Position numbers and translations under genes: made by a program. A model generated the notes under the pieces. It searched no databases. It worked only from the letters and a program-made list of their open reading frames with translations, and was not told where the DNA came from. DNA of 64,000 bases from NCBI GenBank assembly GCA_019638615.1, contig JAHBTL010000006.1:186001-250000 (forward strand), given 5' to 3'. Of the stretch, positions 9,079-18,200 are shown one piece after another. How positions within the stretch are numbered: the first letter of the stretch is position 1; each line of letters starts with the position of its first letter. This DNA comes from Chitinophagaceae bacterium. Its GTDB lineage: Bacteria > Bacteroidota > Bacteroidia > Chitinophagales > Chitinophagaceae.

Positions 9079-9663
9079 TTAATTGGCAGGGTTGAATATT
9101 TTTCGTGTAAGCCAGTGGCTGAGATAACCTGTTCCTACCCCGATGGCGGCTCCGGCAAGCACATCCGATGGATAATGAACGCCCCGGTACAGGCGTGAAT
9201 ACCCCACTGCGCCCGCCCATGTGTAAGCGGGTACAGCCACGTACCACTTCTTATATTGCAGAGATAAAGTAGTGGCGGTAGCAAATGCCATGATTGTATG
9301 TCCGGATGGAAAAGATCTTCCATGTTTTTCTTCTGCGGGATATATAACATTCGGATGAGCTTCCGCCGGACGGTCGCGCCTGAAAGTCAGCTTCATCGTT
9401 TCAGGGACACCGGCACTTATAGCCGTATTAATGATAACCTGGTAACCATGTATGACAAGCTTTCTGTCTTTTTTAATAATGCCGGTAACAAGGGTGCCTG
9501 CCGCTGCAGCGGGTGGAATCCAGTAAGCCGAATGGCTCGTTGCAGTCCAGAGGTCTGATCGCGGGTGAGCAGGATTGATTTTTTTGAGCAGGTCAATATC
9601 AATATTCTGCGCCGGCAGGTATACAGGAAGCAGGAGCGATAAGAGTACATAAAACGTCTTCAT
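9079..9663 (-). CDS. PAP2-superfamily phosphatase (secreted or periplasmic)
   Basis: A 194-residue protein with an N-terminal signal peptide (residues 1 to about 19, ending PAQ). The three phosphatase motifs of the PAP2/vanadium haloperoxidase superfamily are present: K..FRRDRP, PSGHT and SR.YRGVHYPSDV. The conserved Arg, His and Asp residues form the active site. Family members remove phosphate from lipid phosphates such as undecaprenyl pyrophosphate or phosphatidate. The exact substrate cannot be told from sequence. It is convergent with the PepSY gene (13 bases apart) and lies downstream of the two DUF4230-like genes on the same strand (43-base gap), so it may share their transcript. Confidence 0.88.
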   Translation of the reverse strand: MKTFYVLLSLLLPVYLPAQNIDIDLLKKINPAHPRSDLWTATSHSAYWIPPAAAAGTLVTGIIKKDRKLVIHGYQVIINTAISAGVPETMKLTFRRDRPAEAHPNVIYPAEEKHGRSFPSGHTIMAFATATTLSLQYKKWYVAVPAYTWAGAVGYSRLYRGVHYPSDVLAGAAIGVGTGYLSHWLTRKIFNPAN

Positions 9664-9706
9664 GACGGATGATTGAAAGTAGTGTGAAAGCTGAAAAGCC
9701 GAAAAC

Positions 9707-10342
9707 TCATGTTTCTACCCTGACAGTGACTTTTTTAAATCCTGTACTGCGTAAAAAATTTTCCATCAGCATGCTGCTTCTTTCTGTGGCTTTTTCCAGT
9801 ATTTTTTGCTGTATGGCTCGTTCAATCATTTTATTCCTTGCTTTTATTTTTACAAACGTAACCGCTTCACTGCTCCAGTTCCCGGTTTCATCAAAAGTTT
9901 CGAAGTCCGAAGGATTCATGATAGCATCCAGAATCTCCGGGGGCGGAAGCGTTAGCGATATGGAATCTTTATCCATAAAAAAATGCCGGGACTGTAACTT
10001 TTTTAAATCGGTGCCTGCAATTACCTTTCCCCTGCCTATCATTACAATTCGTTTACCCGTAACCGGTAGCCCGGAAAATCCTGAGAAATCCGGGAGGATC
10101 ATTTCTACAGCCGATTTGGGTTGAATAACGGCTGAATCAACCACTACCTCGTCGTACACAGTGATGGTACACAGTTGCGCCAGCTCATTGATCTCCTTTA
10201 TTAATATGGGAGTATTGTCTATAACGACCGGTTGCGCCTTAAATATGTTTTTGAATGAGCCGAACCAGTCCGTTTTAAAAAACAGCAGGATAAGCAAAGC
10301 TGCTATAATAAACACAACAATGTATCGCCTGAGTATTTTCAT
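9707..10342 (-). CDS. DUF4230-like membrane-anchored protein
   Basis: A 211-residue protein with one N-terminal membrane segment (about residues 9-24) and a C-terminal globular domain ending in a strand pattern TGFKKVTVRVE. It matches the upstream gene product in overall plan: a CTITVYDEVV-type strand, a central V..GRGKVIAG.DL region, a PPPEIL segment, a long charged helix and a closing LG.xxVTV strand. This layout fits the DUF4230 family, whose function is unknown. It starts one base after the stop of the upstream gene (TGA-C-ATG), which suggests translational coupling. The two proteins are probably diverged tandem duplicates that act together at the cell envelope. Confidence 0.75.
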   Translation of the reverse strand: MKILRRYIVVFIIAALLILLFFKTDWFGSFKNIFKAQPVVIDNTPILIKEINELAQLCTITVYDEVVVDSAVIQPKSAVEMILPDFSGFSGLPVTGKRIVMIGRGKVIAGTDLKKLQSRHFFMDKDSISLTLPPPEILDAIMNPSDFETFDETGNWSSEAVTFVKIKARNKMIERAIQQKILEKATERSSMLMENFLRSTGFKKVTVRVET

Positions 10343-10343
10343 G

Positions 10344-10913
10344 TCAGTTCAATGTTGGTTGAGTGAAAGGATCATCAAACTTTACAGTTACTTTTTCATA
10401 CCCCAGGGCCCGTAAAAAATTACTTACAAAAATGCCTGCATTGGCTTCTGCCGTTCTCAGCACGCCAAGGGAGTCAGCGCTGTTTTGTATCTGCCGCTGC
10501 GCCTGTGCCGCCAGTTGGTCTCGTTCCTGGCTGGAAAAGCCGGAGCGGAAAGTCCCCACTTCTTCATAAGCTACTTTAATGTCTTCGGGCTTTATGTTAA
10601 TTGAAAAAAGTGTTGCACGTGGCAATACGATTGTAATTTCTTTGTTGCTGATGGTTACTCTGTTATCGTCAATTTTCGAAAAGTCAATGCCCCCTTTTAG
10701 CGTAGCCTGGCAGGTCATTAAAATTTTGCGATCTCCCAGCTTATACCAGGTTTGGTTATCGTTTGCTTTAATGATCTTGCTTACCACATATTCTACCGTA
10801 ACCAGCTCGTTCATTTCTTTTAGTGCAAGGATTTCCTGTTGCTGCTTTGGCGCTTTATGGGTACAGCCTGCCATTAACAGGAGTATGTAAATACTGATCG
10901 GCCGTTTTACCAT
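10344..10913 (-). CDS. DUF4230-like lipoprotein
   Basis: The chosen start at 10913 gives a 189-residue protein beginning with a lipoprotein signal (MVKRPISIYILLLMAGC, lipobox LMAGC). A longer in-frame start at 10958 would put 15 extra residues before the signal. The body repeats the plan of the downstream protein: a VTVEYVVSKI strand, a DRKILMTCQATLKGGIDFSK region, a VLPRATLFS segment, a long amphipathic helix and a final LGYEKVTVKFD strand. This is the DUF4230 pattern, function unknown. Its stop is followed after one base by the start of the next gene. One partner is lipid-anchored and the other is anchored by a membrane helix, so the pair could sit on opposite sides of the periplasm. Confidence 0.75.
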   Translation of the reverse strand: MVKRPISIYILLLMAGCTHKAPKQQQEILALKEMNELVTVEYVVSKIIKANDNQTWYKLGDRKILMTCQATLKGGIDFSKIDDNRVTISNKEITIVLPRATLFSINIKPEDIKVAYEEVGTFRSGFSSQERDQLAAQAQRQIQNSADSLGVLRTAEANAGIFVSNFLRALGYEKVTVKFDDPFTQPTLN

Positions 10914-11180
10914 GCTGCAATTTACAATTCCTTTTATAGTTTTAAGAGGAGTGATCAAAGGGCAAACGCATCTAAAAGAAGCAGGGTGACTGCATGGTTG
11001 TCTATATTGCTTCCTATTCAGTCAAACATGGTCATTCATTTGTCCTCATCGGGAGAGAATCCAATCGTCCATTGCAGCGTCCCATACGGGACGCCTGGTA
11101 TTTCAGGGAAAGGATTCCGCACCGGTGTACATGCCACGCAGTCCTTTCTGTAAGGTTCGGATATGATTTAGCAGAAAGTA

Positions 11181-11407
11181 TATCAGGGTTCTATTGTTGA
11201 AGTCACAGTAGTACAAAGGCCAGATCAAGGCGAACCGGGAAATAGCGGTAATTATTTCCCGGCGGCTTTTTGGTTACTTTTTTCCGCAAAAAAGTAACAG
11301 AAAAAAGTAGAGGGTTTATAGTTGAAAGGAAAACCGGGTTTGTGCAGCCGCCAATTGAAGCTCATAACCAATTGATAAACATCAAGCTGGGTGGTATGTA
11401 ATTGGCA
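11181..11407 (+). repeat. R2 dispersed element, full copy 1
   Basis: This 227-base block aligns end to end with 26454-26680, which has the same length. Two hairpins stand out: CCGGGAAATA (11235-11244) with TATTTCCCGG (11253-11262), and GTTACTTTTTT (11273-11283), loop CCGC, AAAAAAGTAAC (11288-11298). No protein is encoded. The element could be a non-autonomous mobile unit or a structured RNA remnant. Confidence 0.8.
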
Positions 11408-11836
11408 ATGAAGTGAAGCAATCTATAACACATACATTCATATCATACAATAAGATTGCTTTCCCACCTGTGGCGCATAAGCGTTAAGTTAAGGAGCATG
11501 CGATAAAACACCCCAAACAGGGTTTTGCAATAAGAGGATCACTGCAGCTTAATTGTACCGGAGAGGACAACAGGTTGGTAGAAAATGTTAGGACAGTAGC
11601 AATGCATCCCATCGGGATGCCTGGTGTTGTAAAACATGGTTCCGTTTCGAAGAGCTACCTTATAGCAAAGATCACCGGCGTCCCTACAGGACGCATACAC
11701 ATTTTTGCTGTATATCCGGCTACAGACCTTCCATCCCCCCGGGATGGCGGCGCCTGATACGAAACAGTCTTTATTGCGTTCAGATGGGAACAGGGACGCC
11801 TGACTTAACCTGACGCGAATGAGCCTGTGGCGGGAT

Positions 11837-11880
11837 TCCTCCCTTGCAAAGACGTTCAACGACCTTTTTGGTCAGCCCCA
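11837..11880 (+). repeat. R1 element, right-end fragment
   Basis: It matches the right end of the full R1 copy at about 29445-29488, including the terminal GACCTTTTTGGTCA. The left part is missing. Confidence 0.6.
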
Positions 11881-12231
11881 TCAAACTATTTTCTGTAATC
11901 TACCTGCCTGCCATCCCTATGGGATGATATGCGCTATTTGTCAGGGGTATCTTCACCATTGGGCGAATTAATATCCGTCTGCGGGTTTTGAAGTGCCGGA
12001 ACATTTTATTTTAACCCTCCGGGCTTTATCCTGCGCCACCAAACGTCATTAGTCATCATGTACGGTAAAGCGCTTTGGGTATAAAAAATGAGAACGTCTG
12101 CCGAAAAACTGTAAAAAACCGCCCATATTGTGATGATATTCGGGCTCCAACCTGTTCTATTTAGCAGGGATCCTGTTATTTTCCGGTACGATATTTATTA
12201 ATTAGTATCCTTCTTTCTAAAACTGTTATGT

Positions 12232-13347
12232 ATGAAATTAATAGACTACCTCGTTTGGTGTTGTGCCTGTACCATTGTTTCAGAAATGCAGGCACAACCT
12301 GCCGCCACCTATGCCTGGCACGATCCGGCAGAAGCTAAGGTGTTGGCCATTGAAGGACAGGCCTGGCCAGGCGAGGTTGAAAATACTTATGACCGGCTGC
12401 CTGCAAGAGCAAAGCCCCTTGTAAGAGATGAAATATGGGACCTTGGACGACATGCTGCGGGCGAGTACATTCGTTTTTCTACCAGCTCCAATAAAATAGC
12501 AGTTCGTTATATGGTTGACGGCAACCTGGCATTTCCTCATATGCCGGCTACCGGTGTAAGCGGGGTGGACCTGTATGCAAAAGATAAAGCAGGAAGATGG
12601 CAATGGGCATCAGGCAAATACAAGTTCGGAGATACGATCGAATACAGGTTCAGTAACCTGGATGTGAATGGCATCACAGAGTTCCGCTTATATCTACCGT
12701 TGTACAATAACGTAAAATGGCTCACCATAGGGGTTGGAGAGGAAGCGAAGTTTGCATTCCTTCCCAAGCAAAAAGAAAAACCGGTAGTAGTGTATGGCAG
12801 TTCCATTGCCCAGGGCGGTTGTGCTACCCGGCCCGGTATGGCATGGACAGGCATTTTAAATCGTTTACTGGATCGAAGTATTATCAATCTTGGTTTTTCG
12901 GGCAATGGTCACCTGGAAAAGCCTGTGTTGGAATTGATGAATGAAATCGACGCCTCTGTGTATGTGCTGGATTGTTTGCCCAACCTTGTGGATCGTTCTG
13001 TTTTTCCTCCGGAAGAAGTGAAGAGATTAATAATAAATGCAGTAACAGTTTTGCGGGATAAACATCCTCAAACGCCTATACTGCTGGTGGAGCATGCTAC
13101 AACGCTTCCTTTTTCAAATATGGATACAGGTACGCTTAACCGTTATAGCCGCGTAAATGTTGTATCTGCCGAAGCGTTTGCAGCCATACAACAAAAAGGA
13201 TTTAAGAATATTTACCTGCTTACTGCAAAAGAAATGGCGCTCAATACCGAAAGCACTGTGGATGGGTCACATCCGAATGACCTGGGCATGATGGAATATG
13301 CGCGGGCGTATGCAAAAAAATTAAAACCCGTTATGCTGCAGAAATAA
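12232..13347 (+). CDS. Secreted SGNH/GDSL esterase with GxDLY N-terminal domain
   Basis: A 371-residue protein with a signal peptide (residues 1 to about 22, ending MQAQ). The N-terminal beta-rich domain (about 30-175) contains the signature GVDLY and fits the GxDLY domain that precedes some SGNH hydrolases. The C-terminal hydrolase has block I YGSSIAQGG (catalytic Ser191) and block V DGSHPND (Asp344, His347). Such enzymes remove acyl groups, typically acetyl, from polysaccharides or glycosides. The actual substrate is unknown. The acetylxylan-esterase-like gene follows 59 bases later on the same strand, so the pair probably works on acylated plant or microbial polysaccharide. Two ATGs overlap at 12228 and 12232; the second is in the hydrolase frame. 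Confidence 0.87.
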   Translation: MKLIDYLVWCCACTIVSEMQAQPAATYAWHDPAEAKVLAIEGQAWPGEVENTYDRLPARAKPLVRDEIWDLGRHAAGEYIRFSTSSNKIAVRYMVDGNLAFPHMPATGVSGVDLYAKDKAGRWQWASGKYKFGDTIEYRFSNLDVNGITEFRLYLPLYNNVKWLTIGVGEEAKFAFLPKQKEKPVVVYGSSIAQGGCATRPGMAWTGILNRLLDRSIINLGFSGNGHLEKPVLELMNEIDASVYVLDCLPNLVDRSVFPPEEVKRLIINAVTVLRDKHPQTPILLVEHATTLPFSNMDTGTLNRYSRVNVVSAEAFAAIQQKGFKNIYLLTAKEMALNTESTVDGSHPNDLGMMEYARAYAKKLKPVMLQK

Positions 13348-13406
13348 CTTTTCGCATTGATGCAACCGTAAAAAATATTCCCGTATTTTTCAGTAAAGTT
13401 TTCCAT

Positions 13407-14723
13407 ATGCATACCATATTACAGGTTTCTATCCGTTGTTTTTTACTGTTATCCGTACTGGTATCCGGTATTCATTTTGTACAGGCCCAGCCGGCAGAAC
13501 AATTGATAAAAGTAGTTGTAGCGCCGGATCATACAGACTGGACATATCAACCTGGTGAAAAAGTGAAGTTTACCATTACTGTTCTGCAAAGCGGTAACGT
13601 ACTTAAAAATGCGGTGGTGAAATATGAAATTGGCCCCGAAAAAATGGATCCAACCAAAAAAGATTCATTGAACCTGCCGGGCGGTACGCTTGCCATAGAT
13701 GCGGGCACCATGAAAACGCCGGGATTCCTGCGTTGTATCGCCACCACTGTTGTAAACGGCAAATCGTACAGGGGCCTGGCTACCGCGGCATTTAACCCCC
13801 TGCAAATAGAACCAACTGTTGCTAACCCTGCTGATTTTAATAACTATTGGAACCAGGCAAAAGCCGAACTGGCAACTGTGCCGGTGGATGCAAGGATGAC
13901 GCTGCTGCCGGAACGCTGCACTGAAAATGTAAATGTATACCATGTAAGCCTGCAGAATTACCGCATAGGTACACGGTTGTACGGAATTCTTTGTGTTCCC
14001 AAAAAAGAAGGAAAATATCCTGCTCTGCTCCAGGTACCGGGCGCCGGCATACGCCCTTATTACGGCGATGTTGCCAATGCGGAAAAAGGTTTTATTACTT
14101 TCCAGATAGGCATACATGGAATACCGGTAAATATGGACGCCACGGTGTACAACAATCTTATGGCGGGCGCGCTGTCTGGCTACTGGAATTATAATCTTGA
14201 CGACAAAGACCGCTATTATTACAAACGGGTATACCTGGGTTGTGTACGCGCTAATGATTTTATAACAAGCCTGCCCCAATATGATGGGGTAAACCTGGGC
14301 GTAACCGGTGGCAGCCAGGGTGGCGCATTGTCCATTATTACAGCCGCGCTTGATCCGCGGGTAAAATATCTGTCGTCCTATTATCCTGCGTTGAGCGATG
14401 TGACGGGTTACCTGAGAGGCCGCGCCGGCGGCTGGCCCCATTTGTTCGACAAAAGCAACCTGGCTTTTAACAACACCAAAGAAAAGATCAATACCGCCTC
14501 TTACTATGACGTGGTCAACTTCGCAAGACTGCTGAAAGTTCCGGGCATTTATTCAATGGGCTTTAATGATGAAGTTTGCCCGCCTACCTCCATGTACGCT
14601 TCTTACAATGTAATTACTGCGTCTAAAGAATTATTTATTGTACCCGAAACCGGTCACTGGACCTATCCCGAGCAAAACGAAAAGCTGACAAACTGGTTAT
14701 TGGGAAAATTAAAACGAGAATAA
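13407..14723 (+). CDS. Secreted acetylxylan-esterase-family (AXE1) hydrolase
   Basis: A 438-residue secreted alpha/beta hydrolase with a signal peptide ending in VQAQ (about residue 27). An N-terminal Ig-like domain (about 30-130) leads to the AXE1/cephalosporin-C deacetylase-type catalytic domain. The nucleophile elbow is TGGSQGG with Ser303. The acid lies in the GFNDEVCPP segment and the histidine in ETGHWTYPEQ near the C-terminus. The family deacetylates xylan side chains and related sugars. Together with the preceding SGNH esterase it forms a two-gene esterase cluster. No sugar-transport pair (SusC/SusD) is visible in this window. Confidence 0.88.
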   Translation: MHTILQVSIRCFLLLSVLVSGIHFVQAQPAEQLIKVVVAPDHTDWTYQPGEKVKFTITVLQSGNVLKNAVVKYEIGPEKMDPTKKDSLNLPGGTLAIDAGTMKTPGFLRCIATTVVNGKSYRGLATAAFNPLQIEPTVANPADFNNYWNQAKAELATVPVDARMTLLPERCTENVNVYHVSLQNYRIGTRLYGILCVPKKEGKYPALLQVPGAGIRPYYGDVANAEKGFITFQIGIHGIPVNMDATVYNNLMAGALSGYWNYNLDDKDRYYYKRVYLGCVRANDFITSLPQYDGVNLGVTGGSQGGALSIITAALDPRVKYLSSYYPALSDVTGYLRGRAGGWPHLFDKSNLAFNNTKEKINTASYYDVVNFARLLKVPGIYSMGFNDEVCPPTSMYASYNVITASKELFIVPETGHWTYPEQNEKLTNWLLGKLKRE

Positions 14724-15271
14724 TATTGTTCATCATATAACCAGGGTAGCGCCGATGGTGCATAATTGAAAATCACCCTCTTGTTTACAAACGGGTTGTG
14801 CAGATGGCACATCAAATCCGTTGTATCAACAACATTTTGTATAGTGGAGCAACTGACTAAAAGTATTTTATTCACCTTAAGTCGCACCGGGATCTTCATT
14901 TAAAGCTATTGCAGGCAGTTATGAGACCCCGATGCTGAAGGATTCGCCGGGGTTCACTCTTCACGCAATTATCTGGCTGTGAAAACACCGGCGAGACGGA
15001 CAACATGAACCCACATTTCTTTCTTACAGAAATTCATTCATACACACGGCGCTGCTATTTTGTACTCCGGATCATTGATGTTTGGTAAAAAAAGGCACAA
15101 AAACAATTTCACTCCTGCAATATTTATTCGGTTATATCTGTTTATTATAAACATAGTGGAAACACTTAGACGATTCTGAATATTACACTTATTGACTGAT
15201 GAATACAAGATGAGGTAGACTATTTGGTATATTAAATTTTACACATATCTAACCCTGTTGAATACAGTACA
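14724..15271. other. Intergenic region before the giant T9SS protein
   Basis: No gene is seen. The left part holds an R4-like repeat (14746-14810). The right part, before the ATG at 15272, is AT-rich and probably holds the promoter, but no clear TAnnTTTG element can be assigned. Confidence 0.6.
14746..14810 (+). repeat. R4-family repeat, CC...GG hairpin type
   Basis: GTAGCGCCGATGGTGCATAA matches GTAGCACCTACGGTGCATAA at 63901, and the following stretch with TTTACAAACGGGTTG parallels TCTACCAACGAGTAG there. The core forms a short GC.CC/GG.GC hairpin. Confidence 0.6.
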
Positions 15272-18200
15272 ATGAAGGTATTTTTTCTATCCATAGTTTT
15301 ACTATTATTGCTACAAACCACTCGGGCACAGGTGTCTTATACCTGGAACGGCTCCTTATCTGCGTCCTGGACAACTGCCGGAAACTGGTCACCCAACGGC
15401 GTTCCCGGGGCATTGGATGATGTGAGAATTGTAACGGCGGCTAATAATTGCATGCTTACCGCAGGTACAACTATTAATAATATTACACTTGCCAGCGGTA
15501 CGCTTGATCTGAATGGCGGAACGCTTACGGTTAACGGCGCTACAGCCGTTTTTACCTCGGGCACAGTTCAGAACGGCAATCTTATTGTTTCCGCTGCTAA
15601 TACAACAACTTTTGGTACAGGCGCTGTAACGATGAATTGTACCATAAACATTCACACTGCAACTATAAGCATCCGGAATACAACTTTCCAGGGTACAGTG
15701 GATATAACGAAAACCGGCTCAACCGGCGACTCCAATAATGGTAATAACATTTTTAATGGTACAGTAACCATAACAAATACAGGTTCCGGAAACTGCGTAT
15801 TAGGCAACAGCGGCGCTGATAGATTTTACAGCAATGCTACCTTTAATAATACCGGCAGCGGTAACTTATATATTGCGCATAACAGCAGCAACAACCTGTT
15901 TGCCGGCGTAACTACCTTTAACAATGCACCCACTGCCAACACGCGTACGTATGTAAGCTGGTATTCGACGGGTACGGTATTTAACAGCGACATAATAGTC
16001 AGTTCCACAAGCGGAGAAGGGGTACAGTTTTGCGGAGGAAATGCTACTGCTTCCGCTACATTGGCAGCAGGACATACCATTGCTATAGGAGCAGGTGGAT
16101 TTTCAGCGGGTACGCTGCTGTTAAGACAGTTTACACAATCAGGAAGCGCTCCGTTAAACCTTTCTCTTACCGGCCAGGCAGAAGCAAGGTTCGGACCTTC
16201 CGGTAATTTTGGGGGGCCTGTTACCGTTAGTTCTCCCAATATCTATGCCTCCGCTTCTGTTTTCAGTAGCGAGGTTGTATTTACGAAAACGGATGGTACT
16301 TCAAACAACCCGTCTTCGGGGGGAAATACTTTTAATGCCGACCTTACAGTAAACTATATATCATCTAACGGAACCGGTTACTGGTCGTTTGCGAACGGAG
16401 CGGCGGATATTTATAATGGGGATGTATATTCTAATAACAACAGTCTTGACAGGATCATTTTCGGTCATAGTTCTGCCAATAATCAATTCAATGGAGACTT
16501 TATTGTAACACAAACGGGGTCGTCAAGAGGCACAGCGCTTAGCTGGAACAGCAGTTCAACCGCTATTATGGCTGCAGGTAAAACAATATTGATCGGAGGG
16601 GGAGGGTTTAATACCGGGTATCTTTATATACAGGGATTAACACAAAATGGAAATGCTCCGGTCAATATAACAACAACAGGTTCTTCGGCTGTATACCTGG
16701 GAGCAGGTAGTGCTTATGGTCCTTCTGTTATAGGAGGAAGCTTAACCGTAAGCGCTCCTGATATTTATGTAAGAGGAACCACATTTAACAGTGATGCAGT
16801 CATCACAAAAACAGGAGGCGTCAACAATCATAATGACGGCAGGCAAAATATCTTCAACGGTAATTTGTCTATAGACCAGCAAAGCAGCACAGGGTATTTT
16901 ATGCTTGGATATAATGCCGATGACCAGTTCAATGGCAATATAACCGTTAGCTCAACAGGTACGGGGGGAATTAACCTGGGCTGGACGGGAGGAACAGGTA
17001 ACCCTACGCTCGCCGCAGGTAAAATAATTTCTATTGGCTCCGGAGGTTACAGTGCCGGATACCTGCAGTTGGGTGGATTCATTCAACAGGGAACCGACCC
17101 TATTAATTTGAACTTAACCGGCACCGCATCTTTTTATGCAGTAAACCCGGGCAGCATTCCCTGTTCTTTTCAGGGCCCATTGACCGTAACGGCACCCGAC
17201 ATTTATATTCGCGGAGCTGTTTTCAGTAGTGCGGTCACACTTACAAAAACAGGGGGCGTCAACAATCATAACGAAGGCAGGCTGAACATCTTCAATGGAA
17301 CCTTATCTATCAATCAACAAAGCAGCACCGGTTATTTTATGCTGGGGTATAATTCCAATGACCAGTTTAATGATGATATAATTATTACTTCTACCGGCTC
17401 AGGGGGAATAAATCTCGGCTATTCTTCAGGCACCGGCGCTCCAACCCTGGCTGCCGGAAAAACAATTGTAACAGGAGGCGCCGGATTCAGCGATGGATTC
17501 TTAAATCTGTATGCTTTCACGCAGGCGGGTACCGCGCCCATGAACCTTGCCTTTACAGGTACTAATACTACTATCAGGTTTGCACGTAATTCCGTTATTG
17601 GCGGCAACCTGGTAGTGAGCAGCCCGGATATTTACTTTGACGGCTGTACATTTAACGGAACGGTAGATGCCATCAAAACAGGGAGCAGGAGCAATACCAA
17701 CCGTGGGGGGAATGTATTCAGTCAGCGCTGTACAATTACCAGCAACGGCAGTAATTATTGGGTGCTCGGAAATAATGATCCTGATATATGGAATGACGAT
17801 GTAACGTTTACAAATAATGGTTCTGAACGCATACTCCCCGCATGGGCATCGGCAGGTAACCTGTTTAACGGAGATATTTACCTGAATACATCCGGCAGCG
17901 CTACAGGCATTCATTTTTGCGGAGGGAACAGCAGCGCCACCGCTACCCTGGCTGCCGGAAAAACCATACAAGCGGGACTTACAGGCCTTACAGCCGGGTA
18001 TATAATTTTAAAACAGTTTACCCAGCTTGGAAACGCGCCGGTAAACCTTAACTTATCTGCTGCGGCAACCTACCTGCAGTTTGGTCCTTCTTCTTCATTT
18101 GGAGGAAATGTTACTTCGGTCAGCCCGGGATTATATTTTAACGGTTGTACTTTCTCCGGTACTGTAACCGCTACAAAAACCGGAACAACCAGTGATGCAA

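Larger units (their letters stand above)
11077..11926. repeat. Cluster of R4-type short hairpins
   Basis: Five short palindromes share the form (G)CRTCC-loop-GGAYGC: GCGTCCC-ATAC-GGGACGC (11077-11094), GCATCCC-ATC-GGGATGC (11604-11620), GCGTCC-CTACA-GGACGC (11678-11694), CCATCCC-CCC-GGGATGG (11731-11747) and CATCCC-TAT-GGGATG (11912-11926). The first two are also followed by CCTGGT(A/G)TT or CTGGTGTT. Conserved stems with changed bases on both sides suggest that the structure, or a repeat unit, is maintained. Confidence 0.65.
10914..12231. other. 1.3-kb gene-free region rich in repeats
   Basis: No credible protein or RNA gene is seen. The region contains the complete R2 element (11181-11407), five R4-type short hairpins (from 11077, 11604, 11678, 11731 and 11912) and the right end of an R1 element (about 11837-11880). 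Short reading frames here are repeat-derived. Confidence 0.75.
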
